Of a stretch of 36,550 nt of DNA, positions 24,257-33,004 are shown piece by piece. The DNA comes from an uncultured Streptococcus sp. (lineage in GTDB: Bacteria > Bacillota > Bacilli > Lactobacillales > Streptococcaceae), in contig CAKQDX010000020.1 of assembly GCA_934229725.1 (NCBI GenBank), positions 1 through 36,550 of the forward strand, read 5' to 3'. Below the pieces are notes generated by a model that saw only the letters and a list, made by a program, of their open reading frames with translations, was not told the DNA's origin and searched no databases. A program made the position numbers and the translations under genes. Each line of letters opens with the position of its first letter. Positions within the stretch are counted from its first letter, which is position 1.

Positions 24257-24280
24257 AACACTCCCTTAGGGGGTGTTTTT
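24257..24280 (+). terminator. mapZ terminator
   Basis: AACACTCCC (24257-24265) pairs with GGGGGTGTT (24269-24277) across TTA with one G-U pair, then T residues. Confidence 0.9.
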
Positions 24281-24318
24281 GATTTATCGTGATACAGGCC
24301 TAGTTTATAAGGAATTTG

Positions 24319-24329
24319 TGCTATAATAG
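24319..24329 (+). promoter_or_regulatory. Extended -10 promoter of the SNF2 gene
   Basis: TGCTATAATAG, TATAAT at 24322-24327, without a clear -35. The upstream AAGGAATTTG closely matches the trmH-gene promoter near 34366. Confidence 0.65.
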
Positions 24330-24353
24330 AGGGATAGGATAGGGGTGAATACT

Positions 24354-27300
24354 ATGGCAAAATTGATGCCGGGTAGAGTCCGTAATGAGGGTATTAAACT
24401 ATTCGAAAAGGGCTTAATTACCATTCATCAGGTCTCAGAAACTCAGTTGGACACAACAGTGGACCAACATCATTTAATTTATGCACTCAATGATTCTGAA
24501 ATTACGTGTGACTGTGATGCTTTCGCTCAAAAAGGCTATTGTCCTCATTTAGCTGCAGTTGAGTATTATCTCAAAAATGATAAGGAAGGTCAGCAACTCT
24601 TAGCAGAACTGGAAGAGGAGCAAGAATCCGCTCAGGGACAGGAGCGAGGTCATTCTTTTGGTGGTCTATTTTTAGAGGGGCTTTCTCTGAATGAAGATGA
24701 TACAGTTAGGTATAGCTTGACTGTAGAGGGTGAGGAGTCTACCTATGGTTCAGAGATTTGGTGGAGTCTACGTTTAAGACGCCTGCCTGATGAACGTTCC
24801 TATGTCATTCGTGATATTCCTGCCTTTCTTAAGCTTGTAGAGACTGAAGGGTATTATCAGATAGGTAAGAACTACTATGAACCCCTATCGCTGATTCAGT
24901 TTGATCAGGCTTCACAATCATTTTTGAATTTTTTAGGGCGGATGCTTCCGGATGAGTCAAAGACTAATTTGGACTTCATGTTGCCAAACAATGCCCGCCA
25001 CCTGCGACTCTCTTACGGCTTTTTCGAGGAGGGTTTGAAATCAATGCAAGGACTGGACGGCTTTAGTTTTGAATGGGAGGGCTTGGAATACCATCAGCTT
25101 TTGGTTGAAGATTTGACTGCTGAAGCCAATCTTTTCTCATTTGAGATTTGTGTTGAACCTAAAATGATTGAATTGACTGTTGCTGAAAAGAATAGCCAGG
25201 CGTTCTTTAATAATCGTATCCTCTTTTATCAAGGTGTTTTTTACCGTCTCAATCGGAAACAACAAAAGCTTTTGGTTGGTTTACGTTCACTTCCTATCGG
25301 GAGTGATTTGAATAAGCATGTTAGTTTTAATTTGGATGAACAATCCATTTTAGCTGCTAGTCTCTTTGATTTTAAAACTATGGGACCAGTTAAGGCACCT
25401 AAGGCTTTTGATATAAAGGATTTCACGCCCAGATTCCATTTTGATTTGAAGTCTGAAAATGAGGTTACCTTAGCACTGGCCTTTGATTTTGATGGTCTCC
25501 TCGTGAATAATCATCATGAGTTGAGCCATTTAGGCTTTACAAGTAATTATCGACATGAACAGGCTGTTTTTCGTTTGATGGACAAGTATGGTTTCACCCC
25601 CGATTTTCAATCGAACAAAGTGTTAAATAGCAGCCAGGAACTCTATGATTTCTTCACCAACACTATTCCAGCTTTTGAAAATGCAGGTACGGTCCTGATT
25701 GGGGAGACTTTGCGTGATTTACGTGTTGAGCAGAGTCCACAAGTTCAGGTAGAGCGTCAGGGAAATCTATTAGATATTTCTTTTGATTTTTCAAGTCTTG
25801 ATGACGAGGACGTGGATCATGCTTTGGAAGCTTTGATGGAAAGCGCACCTTATTTCATCAATCGTAGTGGTCAATTGATTGTCTTTGATGAGGCGACACA
25901 TCGTGTTAGCGAGAGTCTAAAAAACTTGAGGGCTCGTTATTCAGGACAGGGGCATCTGGAGCTGACGCAATTAGCTGCCTACCAATTAATGGATGCTCTT
26001 TCAGAGAATCATTCGGTTAGTTTTTCGAAGGATTTTCAACTGTTGACGCAACATTTGAGACATCCTGAAACCTTTGACTTACCGACCTATCAGGTAGAGG
26101 TTGCGCTTCGTCCCTATCAGGAACGAGGTGTTCAGTGGCTATCCATGTTGCACCACTATGGTTTTGGTGGTATTTTGGCCGATGATATGGGCTTGGGAAA
26201 AACCTTGCAGACCATTGCCTACCTCTCTGCACATTTGGAAGAGGGACAACGTGTCTTAGTTTTGTCACCTTCAAGCCTCATTTACAACTGGCAAGATGAA
26301 TTTAAAAAATTTACGCCTCAGTTAGATGTAGCGGTTTCTTACGGACTTAAACCTAAACGTGATGACATTATTGCTGAGGATCATCAGATTATTATTACTA
26401 GTTATGCTTCCTTCCGTCAGGATTTTGAGGCATACAAGGCTGGTAAATATGATTATCTTATTTTAGATGAGGCTCAAGTCATGAAAAACACGCAAACAAA
26501 GATTGCGAAGTATCTTCGTGATTTCTCTGTTCCGCATTGTTTAGCTTTGTCTGGAACCCCTATTGAAAATCATTTATTGGAAATTTGGTCTATTTTCCAA
26601 ATCATTCTTCCCGGACTTTTGCCTGCTAAAAAAGCCTTTCTTAAGTTGACTCCTAAGGAAGTAGCCCGTTATATTTCACCCTTTATACTCAGACGAAAGA
26701 AGGAAGAGGTGCTTCCTGATTTGCCAGATTTAATTGAAGTGACTCACCAAAGTGAATTGTCGGATGATCAAAAGGCGATTTATTTGGCGCAATTGCAACA
26801 GATGCAGCAAGGTTTAATCTTGGCCAGTGACCAGGAAATCAATCGACGTAAGGTGGAAATCCTATCAGGTATTACCCGTCTTCGTCAAATCTGTGATACA
26901 CCTGCTTTATTTATGGATTATGCTGGAGATAGCGGAAAAATAGATAGTCTGAGAGATCTGCTTAGTCAAATTAAAGAATCCGACCATCGGGTGCTTATCT
27001 TTTCACAATTTCGTGGCATGTTGGATATCACAGAAGGTCTTTTGGAAGAATTGGGCATTTCTTCTTATAAATTAACAGGGTCTACCCCATCTGATAGTCG
27101 TCAGGAGATGACCAGAGCTTTTAATCAGGGAAGTCGAGATGCCTTCTTGATTTCTTTAAAAGCAGGAGGTGTGGGACTGAACCTAACGGGTGCCGATACT
27201 GTTATTCTAATTGACCTTTGGTGGAATCCGGCGGTGGAAATGCAGGCCATTAGTCGAGCTCATCGTATAGGTCAAGAACAAAATGTCGAAGTTTACCGTT

Positions 27301-27449
27301 TGATTACAAGAGGGACTATCGAAGAGAAAATTCTTGAGCTTCAGGAGGGAAAGAAAAACCTTGTCACGACTGTCTTGGATGGCAATGAAAGCCGTGCCAG
27401 CATGACAATTGAAGACATTAAAGAAATTCTTGGTATTGCAATATCTTAA
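24354..27449 (+). CDS. SNF2-family helicase with SWIM zinc finger
   Basis: A 1031-residue SWI2/SNF2 ATPase. An N-terminal SWIM finger binds zinc (Cys52, Cys54, Cys63, His65). A long bacterial SNF2-associated region (about 90-560) precedes the two RecA-like lobes. Motif I is DDMGLGKT at 610-617, motif II is DEAQ at 705-708, LSGTPIEN is motif III, and lobe two has FSQFRGML, SLKAGGVGLNLTGADTVILID and the arginine-finger region ISRAHRIGQ. Such proteins translocate on double-stranded DNA; the cellular role in streptococci is not established. The start is ATG 24354 after AGGGG rather than the GTG at 24345. It lies just upstream of the murC cluster with no strong terminator between. Confidence 0.93.
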   Translation: MAKLMPGRVRNEGIKLFEKGLITIHQVSETQLDTTVDQHHLIYALNDSEITCDCDAFAQKGYCPHLAAVEYYLKNDKEGQQLLAELEEEQESAQGQERGHSFGGLFLEGLSLNEDDTVRYSLTVEGEESTYGSEIWWSLRLRRLPDERSYVIRDIPAFLKLVETEGYYQIGKNYYEPLSLIQFDQASQSFLNFLGRMLPDESKTNLDFMLPNNARHLRLSYGFFEEGLKSMQGLDGFSFEWEGLEYHQLLVEDLTAEANLFSFEICVEPKMIELTVAEKNSQAFFNNRILFYQGVFYRLNRKQQKLLVGLRSLPIGSDLNKHVSFNLDEQSILAASLFDFKTMGPVKAPKAFDIKDFTPRFHFDLKSENEVTLALAFDFDGLLVNNHHELSHLGFTSNYRHEQAVFRLMDKYGFTPDFQSNKVLNSSQELYDFFTNTIPAFENAGTVLIGETLRDLRVEQSPQVQVERQGNLLDISFDFSSLDDEDVDHALEALMESAPYFINRSGQLIVFDEATHRVSESLKNLRARYSGQGHLELTQLAAYQLMDALSENHSVSFSKDFQLLTQHLRHPETFDLPTYQVEVALRPYQERGVQWLSMLHHYGFGGILADDMGLGKTLQTIAYLSAHLEEGQRVLVLSPSSLIYNWQDEFKKFTPQLDVAVSYGLKPKRDDIIAEDHQIIITSYASFRQDFEAYKAGKYDYLILDEAQVMKNTQTKIAKYLRDFSVPHCLALSGTPIENHLLEIWSIFQIILPGLLPAKKAFLKLTPKEVARYISPFILRRKKEEVLPDLPDLIEVTHQSELSDDQKAIYLAQLQQMQQGLILASDQEINRRKVEILSGITRLRQICDTPALFMDYAGDSGKIDSLRDLLSQIKESDHRVLIFSQFRGMLDITEGLLEELGISSYKLTGSTPSDSRQEMTRAFNQGSRDAFLISLKAGGVGLNLTGADTVILIDLWWNPAVEMQAISRAHRIGQEQNVEVYRLITRGTIEEKILELQEGKKNLVTTVLDGNESRASMTIEDIKEILGIAIS

Positions 27450-27510
27450 ATTGTTATAATTGATATTTCAATACTAAAATATAAAATCCTACTAGGCAAA
27501 TCTTTTGAAT

Positions 27511-27523
27511 TAGGCTATAATAG
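27511..27523 (+). promoter_or_regulatory. Possible promoter of the hypothetical-murC unit
   Basis: TATAAT at 27516-27521 within TAGGCTATAATAG, about 80 nt before the next start codon; the -35 is weak. Confidence 0.5.
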
Positions 27524-27602
27524 AATACTGCAAGACGTATCTACCTATTCTCGATTGTTTTATTAAGATACGCATCATCTCGAAAATGAAAGGAAGTCTT
27601 TT

Positions 27603-28319
27603 ATGTATCGCCAAAGACGACAATTTCCGCTGATTCCAGACGGGGAATCTTGCTTGCAAGAACCGGTCTCTATGCGCCTATACGAAAACGAAGATTTAAT
27701 TACAAATATCCGTGGTCCTTACCAAGAAAAGGACTACAATGATTTATTACCTAATTATGATTTCTTGTCAGCTAAGCCTAGTAATCGCAAGAAAGAATCA
27801 AAACGAGTGGAGACGCATGAAGCTGGTATGACTTACGCTGAGGAAGCCCGTGAAAAGGCTAAGCGTGATGTTCGTGAGAAACGCCAAAAATTCTTGCGCC
27901 AAGAGGTTCAACAAACGAAACATACGACGAGCCGTCAATTGGCTACTAAGCCTAAGGAAGAAGTTAAACCAAACTTTGAGGCTACAGTTGAACCAGCTGC
28001 TATCACAACGGATAAAAAACCTGTGACAGCATCTATCTTGGGTGCTCCGGTAAGTGCTATCAAGAGAACTTTGGCACCTAATGGTAAACATTCAAAGATT
28101 CATCATTTGGCCAATCGTCTGCAACAAGATACTTATATCTTGGCAGAAGTGGCTCCAACTTATCAACAGCCTAGTAACCCTTCTCGTAAGAACGTCAAGA
28201 AAAATAGTTATGATTTCTTGAAACGTAGCCAGGTTTACAATTATCCAGAACGTCAAACTTACCGTGAACACCGAATTGCTCAAGAATTGAATTTGACGCA
28301 TTTAGAAGACGCAAACTAA
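27603..28319 (+). CDS. Conserved streptococcal hypothetical protein (basic, murC-linked)
   Basis: I do not recognise a named domain in this 238-residue protein. It has no signal peptide or membrane helix. The N-terminal 60 residues (FPLIPDGESCLQEPVSMRLY, then YNDLLPNYDFL) look ordered. Residues about 75-110 form a strongly charged helix (YAEEAREKAKRDVREKRQKF), and the rest is Lys/Arg-rich and probably disordered, with a second YDFLKRSQVYNYPER block near the end that partly echoes the first DFL block. Overall it is very basic, suggesting binding to nucleic acid, membrane or an acidic partner. The start has an AAAGGAAG site. It stands 29 nt before murC and between the SNF2 gene and murC, an order I recall from other streptococci. 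Confidence 0.75.
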   Translation: MYRQRRQFPLIPDGESCLQEPVSMRLYENEDLITNIRGPYQEKDYNDLLPNYDFLSAKPSNRKKESKRVETHEAGMTYAEEAREKAKRDVREKRQKFLRQEVQQTKHTTSRQLATKPKEEVKPNFEATVEPAAITTDKKPVTASILGAPVSAIKRTLAPNGKHSKIHHLANRLQQDTYILAEVAPTYQQPSNPSRKNVKKNSYDFLKRSQVYNYPERQTYREHRIAQELNLTHLEDAN

Positions 28320-28348
28320 TCGCAGAGCAGCGATTGTAAGGAGAAACT

Positions 28349-29677
28349 ATGTCAAAAACTTATCATTTTATTGGAATTAAAGGATCTGGTATGTCAGCTT
28401 TGGCTTTGATGCTCCACCAAATGGGACACAAAGTTCAAGGTTCAGATGTGGAAAAGTATTACTTCACCCAACGTGGTCTTGAACAGGCAGGTATTCCTAT
28501 TCTTCCTTTCGATGAAAAAAACATCACTGATGATGTTGAATTGATTGCTGGAAATGCTTTTCATGAAGATAATAACATTGAAATTGCTTATGCCGTTAAA
28601 AATGGTTATAAGTTCAAGCGTTACCATGAGTTTTTGGGTCATTTCATGAACCAGTTCACTAGCTTTGGTGTGGCTGGTGCACATGGTAAGACTTCTACAA
28701 CAGGTCTCTTGTCACATGTTATGAAAAACATCACAGATACATCATACCTTATTGGTGATGGGACAGGACGTGGTTCTGCCAATGCACAATACTTCGTCTT
28801 TGAAGCTGATGAATATGAACGTCATTTCATGCCCTACCACCCTGCTTACTCAATCATCACTAACATTGACTTTGACCATCCAGATTACTTTACAAGTATT
28901 GATGATGTTTTCTCAGCTTTTGATGATTATGCAAAGCAAGTACAAAAAGGCCTCTTTGTTTATGGTGAGGATTCTTACCTCCGTAAAATCACTTCAAATG
29001 CACCGATTTACTACTATGGCTTTGAAGAGAATGATGACTTCATGGCTACAGATATCGTTCGTACAACGACAGGGTCTAATTTCAAGGTGAAACATGATGG
29101 ACAAATCATAGGGGACTTCCATGTGCCAGCCTATGGACGTCACAATATCTTGAATGCAACTGCGGTTATCGCTAACATGTATGTAGCTGGTTTTGATATG
29201 GCCTTGGTTGCTGAACATCTTAATACTTTCTCAGGTGTTAAACGTCGTTTCACAGAGAGAGTTATCAACGGCACTGTTATTATTGATGACTTTGCTCATC
29301 ATCCAACTGAAATTATTGCTACGCTTGATGCGGCACGTCAAAAGTACCCATCTAAAGAGATTGTTGCCATTTTCCAACCACATACCTTTACACGTACCAT
29401 TGCTTTGCTTGATGAATTTGCTGCAGCTTTGAATGAAGCGGATGCGGTTTATTTGGCGAAAATTTATGGTTCAGCGCGTGAAGTGGACCATGGAGATGTT
29501 AAGGTTGAAGACCTTGCGGCTAAAATTAAAAAGCCTGCTAAAGTCGTTACAGTTGAAAATGTTTCGCCTCTTCTTGACCATGACAATGCTGTTTATGTCT
29601 TTATGGGAGCAGGAGATATTCAACTTTATGAACGTTCGTTCGAAGAGCTACTTGCGAGCCTGCAAACACATATGTAA
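28349..29677 (+). CDS. murC: UDP-N-acetylmuramate--L-alanine ligase
   Basis: The 442-residue cytoplasmic Mur ligase adds L-alanine to UDP-MurNAc with ATP, the first peptide step of peptidoglycan precursor synthesis. The N-terminal UDP-binding motif is GIKGSGMSALA. The ATP P-loop is AHGKTSTT with Lys114. The central domain has FEADEYERHFMPY and NIDFDHPDYF, and the C-terminal ligase domain shows DDFAHHPTEI and FQPHTFTRT. All domains are complete. The ATG follows AAGGAGAA. It is probably co-transcribed with the preceding hypothetical gene; a bulged hairpin with a T-run follows the stop. Confidence 0.97.
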   Translation: MSKTYHFIGIKGSGMSALALMLHQMGHKVQGSDVEKYYFTQRGLEQAGIPILPFDEKNITDDVELIAGNAFHEDNNIEIAYAVKNGYKFKRYHEFLGHFMNQFTSFGVAGAHGKTSTTGLLSHVMKNITDTSYLIGDGTGRGSANAQYFVFEADEYERHFMPYHPAYSIITNIDFDHPDYFTSIDDVFSAFDDYAKQVQKGLFVYGEDSYLRKITSNAPIYYYGFEENDDFMATDIVRTTTGSNFKVKHDGQIIGDFHVPAYGRHNILNATAVIANMYVAGFDMALVAEHLNTFSGVKRRFTERVINGTVIIDDFAHHPTEIIATLDAARQKYPSKEIVAIFQPHTFTRTIALLDEFAAALNEADAVYLAKIYGSAREVDHGDVKVEDLAAKIKKPAKVVTVENVSPLLDHDNAVYVFMGAGDIQLYERSFEELLASLQTHM

Positions 29678-29686
29678 TAGATTAAG

Positions 29687-29713
29687 AGCTGTAGCGATTT
29701 CGCTCAGCTTTTT
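29687..29713 (+). terminator. Probable leaky terminator after murC
   Basis: AGCTG-T-AGCG (29687-29696) pairs with CGCTCAGCT (29701-29709) with one bulged base, loop ATTT, then TTTTT. It lies 24 nt before the acetyltransferase start, so partial read-through is likely needed. Confidence 0.7.
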
Positions 29714-29736
29714 CTCTTGATAGAAAGGAAACTGAT

Positions 29737-30231
29737 ATGCTTATTCGACACGCCCAAAAGGAAGACTGGGCCGATGTGGTTCGTATTGAACAGGACAATT
29801 TTTCGCCTGAAGAGGCTGCAACACCAGAGGCCATTTTAGAGCGTCTAGAGACTATTTGTGACACCTTCTTAATCGCTGAGATTGATGGTAAGGTTGCTGG
29901 TTATATCGAAGGACCTGTGATTACTGAGCGTTACTTGACAGACGACTTGTTTCATAAGGTAACTCCGAATGCCAGTGAAGGAGGTTTTATCGCAGTCACT
30001 AGCTTATCTGTCTCAAAAGAGTTTAAAGGGCAGGGTGTTGGAACGGCCTTAATTGCAGCACTTAAAGATCTGGCTATTGCACAAAAGCGTCAAGGGATTA
30101 GTTTGACTTGTCATGATTATCTTATTGCCTATTATGAAATGAATGGTTTCACCGATGAGGGAGAATCAGAATCGAATCATGGAGGTAGCTCATGGTACAA
30201 TTTGGTCTGGGAAAAGTCTAAATCCCAGTGA
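29737..30231 (+). CDS. GNAT-family N-acetyltransferase
   Basis: A 164-residue single-domain acetyltransferase. The acetyl-CoA pyrophosphate loop (motif A) is VSKEFKGQGVGTALI near residues 92-106, followed by YEMNGF, the usual motif B segment. The fold order and a His/Ser-rich C-terminal loop resemble the AANAT-like subgroup that acetylates small amines, but the substrate cannot be assigned. The ATG follows AGAAAGGAAA. It lies between murC and mltG in the same orientation, a position that I recall as conserved in streptococci; a wall-related substrate is conceivable but not shown. Confidence 0.9.
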   Translation: MLIRHAQKEDWADVVRIEQDNFSPEEAATPEAILERLETICDTFLIAEIDGKVAGYIEGPVITERYLTDDLFHKVTPNASEGGFIAVTSLSVSKEFKGQGVGTALIAALKDLAIAQKRQGISLTCHDYLIAYYEMNGFTDEGESESNHGGSSWYNLVWEKSKSQ

Positions 30232-30269
30232 TTTCAGTATTAAGTTACTGTGACAAAGGGCTAATTGAT

Positions 30270-30298
30270 TTGCATTAACTGACTTTTTAAGATATAAT
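30270..30298 (+). promoter_or_regulatory. mltG promoter
   Basis: TTGCAT (30270-30275), 17-bp spacer and TATAAT (30293-30298), about 30 nt before the TTG start codon. Confidence 0.75.
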
Positions 30299-30327
30299 GG
30301 CGTTTGTTACTATAGAGGAGGTATGCC

Positions 30328-32301
30328 TTGACGGACAAGTTTAATGAACACTCGGAATCTGTTGAAGATAGCTTAAGTTTTAAACATCAGATTCTTCGAG
30401 ATTTACAAGAAGCAACACGGCTCCGTTCTCTTCGTGAGGAGGAGCATAATAAAAGTGCAACTATGCCCAAGACACCACTTTCAACGTCAGCTGACAGCCA
30501 AAATACTCATACGGAATCAGCATCTAATAAAGTAAGTAACCAAGATTTTAGTTCGCATGCTGTTTCTGACAGTGATACAGCTAAATCTATGACTTCTGAG
30601 TCGAAACCAGATGTCCAAGGGAGTGTTAGTTTGTCTTCTCAGTCTCAAGCTGAGTCCTTAGGAGCTGACAGTCATTCAAAATCAGTATCTAGCCTAAAAG
30701 AACCACTTAATGAGGAGAAGATTACCGATATTCCTCAACCTAAGGTAACTTCGAAGCGTCGTTTCCAACGTCCAATTTGGGAAACAAGTCTTGATGCGGC
30801 CTCTGAGGAGGAATACATCCCTGCAGATGTTGCTCAGGAGCTCATTGAAGCCAAGTCTAAAGAAGCTATCTACACAGATCCTAAAGAATTGGAGGCCAAG
30901 ATGACCTCAGATCTTAAAAAAGAAGATTTCTTGAAAGAACATCAGGTGACAAGTGATAAGGCTGTATCAGAGGAGACTCAGCCAGATGCAGTCACTGAGG
31001 CCAAAGAGGAGGATGAGAGCATTGCTCTAGCAGCTTCTGACAAGCCTGAAAAGAAAAAGCGTAAGAAAACAAAAAAGAAAAAGTCTTCGCAGAAAGATGC
31101 CATTCCTGCTGAAGTTGACGATGAAGAGCCAATTTCACGTTCTAACCGAAATCAAAAGCGTCATAAGAATAACCGCCGTGCTGGGAAGATTGCACGAAAT
31201 ATTATTATCTTCTTGATTCTTATCTTGTCACTAGCAGGTTTCTTTGGTTACCGTTACGTTAGTCAAGCTGTAGGGGCAAAGGATGCCAATTCAACTAAGT
31301 TTATTAGTGTTGAAATTCCTAAAAACTCAGGTAGCAGTTATATCGGTCAACTCCTAGAATCAGCTGGTGTTATTAAGTCTGGTAAGGTCTTTAATTACTA
31401 TACCAAGTTTAAGAATGTTTCAAATTTGAAAAGTGGTTACTATAACCTTCAAGCCAGCATGACCATGGATGAAATTATTGAGGCCCTTCAGAAAAAAGGA
31501 AGTGATAAGCCTCAGGAGCCATCTCTTGGTACAGTCTTGGTTAAAGAAGGATATACGATTGATCAAATCGCTAAGGCAGTTGAAGTTAATTCATCAGCTA
31601 AAAAAGGTAAAAAATCATCGACTGGACTGAAGTCAAAAGACTTCTTGAAACTTATGAAGGATGATGCTTTCATTTCTAAGATGAAAACCAAGTATCCAAC
31701 CTTGTTGGCTAATCTTCCAGATTCCAATCAGGCTAAATACGTTCTTGAAGGTTATTTATTCCCAGCAACTTATAATATCCATGATGATACAACGGTGGAA
31801 TCTTTAGCAGAGGAAATGTTGTCTACGATGAACACTTACCTATCACCTTACTATGCTACGATTTCATCAAGTAATCATAATGTAAATGAGGTTTTGACCC
31901 TAGCATCACTCGTTGAAAAAGAGGGAGCTACGGATGATGACCGTAAAAACATTGCCAGCGTCTTCTATAATCGTCTTAGCTCAGACATGGCCTTGCAAAG
32001 TAACATCGCAGTTCTTTATGCCCTTGGAAAACTTGGGGAAGAGACGACTCTAAAGGAAGATGCAAACATTGACACAAATATTGACTCTCCTTATAATGAT
32101 TATGTTCATAAGGGGTTGATGCCAGGTCCTGTAGACAGTCCGAGTCTATCAGCGATTGAAGCAGTGATTAATCCATCATCTTCTAAGTACATGTACTTTG
32201 TAGCAGACGTGACCAATGGAAATGTCTATTTTGCGGAAAATTATGAAGACCATCAACATAATGTTGAAACTTATATTAATAGCAAGATAAAAGATAAATA
32301 G
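30328..32301 (+). CDS. mltG: Endolytic murein transglycosylase MltG
   Basis: A 657-residue membrane protein that cuts nascent glycan strands during wall growth. The first 290 residues are cytoplasmic, rich in Ser/Glu/Lys, and end in very basic runs (KKKRKKTKKKKSSQKD near 235-250 and RNQKRHKNNRRAGK before the membrane). One transmembrane helix covers about 292-314. The extracellular part has the LysM-like subdomain (about 330-420) and the YceG catalytic domain with LVEKEG at 528-533, containing the catalytic Glu, and the NIAVLYALGK and SPYNDYVHKGLMPGPVDSPS segments. The start is TTG 30328, six nt after GAGGAGG; the ATG at 30323 runs into a stop after one codon. The cytoplasmic region is long for the family. 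In S. pneumoniae MltG works with PBP1A-dependent peripheral growth. Confidence 0.95.
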   Translation: MTDKFNEHSESVEDSLSFKHQILRDLQEATRLRSLREEEHNKSATMPKTPLSTSADSQNTHTESASNKVSNQDFSSHAVSDSDTAKSMTSESKPDVQGSVSLSSQSQAESLGADSHSKSVSSLKEPLNEEKITDIPQPKVTSKRRFQRPIWETSLDAASEEEYIPADVAQELIEAKSKEAIYTDPKELEAKMTSDLKKEDFLKEHQVTSDKAVSEETQPDAVTEAKEEDESIALAASDKPEKKKRKKTKKKKSSQKDAIPAEVDDEEPISRSNRNQKRHKNNRRAGKIARNIIIFLILILSLAGFFGYRYVSQAVGAKDANSTKFISVEIPKNSGSSYIGQLLESAGVIKSGKVFNYYTKFKNVSNLKSGYYNLQASMTMDEIIEALQKKGSDKPQEPSLGTVLVKEGYTIDQIAKAVEVNSSAKKGKKSSTGLKSKDFLKLMKDDAFISKMKTKYPTLLANLPDSNQAKYVLEGYLFPATYNIHDDTTVESLAEEMLSTMNTYLSPYYATISSSNHNVNEVLTLASLVEKEGATDDDRKNIASVFYNRLSSDMALQSNIAVLYALGKLGEETTLKEDANIDTNIDSPYNDYVHKGLMPGPVDSPSLSAIEAVINPSSSKYMYFVADVTNGNVYFAENYEDHQHNVETYINSKIKDK

Positions 32302-32324
32302 TCTCATTGACTAATCAAAATCAA

Positions 32325-32364
32325 GGAAACAAGTAGTTATCTTGTTTCCCAAGCCAATCGGCTT
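32325..32364 (+). other. Two adjacent hairpins between mltG and greA
   Basis: GGAAACAAG (32325-32333) pairs perfectly with CTTGTTTCC (32341-32349), and AAGCC (32351-32355) with GGCTT (32360-32364). Neither has a T-tract, so a simple terminator is unlikely. They could protect the mltG 3' end or lie in the greA leader. Confidence 0.6.
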
Positions 32365-32388
32365 AACAATAATAGAAAAGAGATAAAC

Positions 32389-32871
32389 ATGGCAGAAAAA
32401 ACATATGTAATGACCCTAGCAGAGAAAGAACAACTTGAAGCAGAATTGGAGGAGTATAAACTCGTCCGTCGTCCAGAGGTTGTAGAACGTATCAAGGTAG
32501 CCCGTTCTTACGGAGACCTTTCAGAAAACTCTGAGTATGAAGCAGCTAAAGATGAACAAGCTTTTGTTGAAGGTCAAATTCAAATTCTTGAAACAAAAAT
32601 TCGTTACGCAGAAATCGTTGATAGTGACGCTGTTGCTAATGACGAGGTTGCGATTGGTAAAACAGTTGTTGTGCAAGAAGTTGGTACAAGCGATAAAGAT
32701 ACTTATCATATTGTTGGTGCAGCTGGTGCTGACATCTTCTCAGGTAAGATTTCAAATGAAAGTCCAATTGCTCAAGCCTTAATCGGTAAGAAAGTTGGAG
32801 ATAAGGTAGCTATCGAATCACCAGCGGGTAGTTATTCTGTTGAGATTCTTAGCGTTGAAAAAACAGCTTAA
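32389..32871 (+). CDS. greA: Transcription elongation factor GreA
   Basis: The 160-residue factor enters the RNA polymerase secondary channel and stimulates cleavage of backtracked RNA. The N-terminal coiled coil (about residues 10-75) carries the acidic tip in SYGDLSENSEYEAAKDEQ near residues 40-57. The C-terminal FKBP-like domain contains IGKTVVVQEVG and ends with SPAGSYSVEILSVE. Length is standard. The start has an AAAGAG site. A terminator follows directly, so it ends the mltG-greA group. Confidence 0.97.
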   Translation: MAEKTYVMTLAEKEQLEAELEEYKLVRRPEVVERIKVARSYGDLSENSEYEAAKDEQAFVEGQIQILETKIRYAEIVDSDAVANDEVAIGKTVVVQEVGTSDKDTYHIVGAAGADIFSGKISNESPIAQALIGKKVGDKVAIESPAGSYSVEILSVEKTA

Positions 32872-32879
32872 GCTAACGC

Positions 32880-32903
32880 AGCTCTTCCTAGGAAGGGCTT
32901 TTT
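32880..32903 (+). terminator. greA terminator
   Basis: AGCTCTTC (32880-32887) pairs with GAAGGGCT (32892-32899) with one G-U pair, loop CTAG, then TTTTT. Confidence 0.9.
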
Positions 32904-32971
32904 GTTTGCTGTTAATATAGAGGTAACATTAAGGATGGTTAGTAAGTTATGCCTCAAAATAGCATAGGAAA

Positions 32972-32998
32972 AACTCTCTTGGAATTTCCAAGAGAGTT
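32972..32998 (-). terminator. yidC2 terminator
   Basis: A 13-bp inverted repeat (32972-32984 with 32986-32998, AACTCTCTTGGAA) directly precedes T residues on the minus strand, 7 bp beyond the yidC2 stop. Confidence 0.88.
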
Positions 32999-33004
32999 GA
33001 TGCA

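Noticed and set aside
30323..30331. Two-codon ORF (ATG CCT TGA) at the mltG start
   Set aside because: Its ATG is only 1 nt from the Shine-Dalgarno, too close for initiation; the TTG at 30328 has proper 6-nt spacing.
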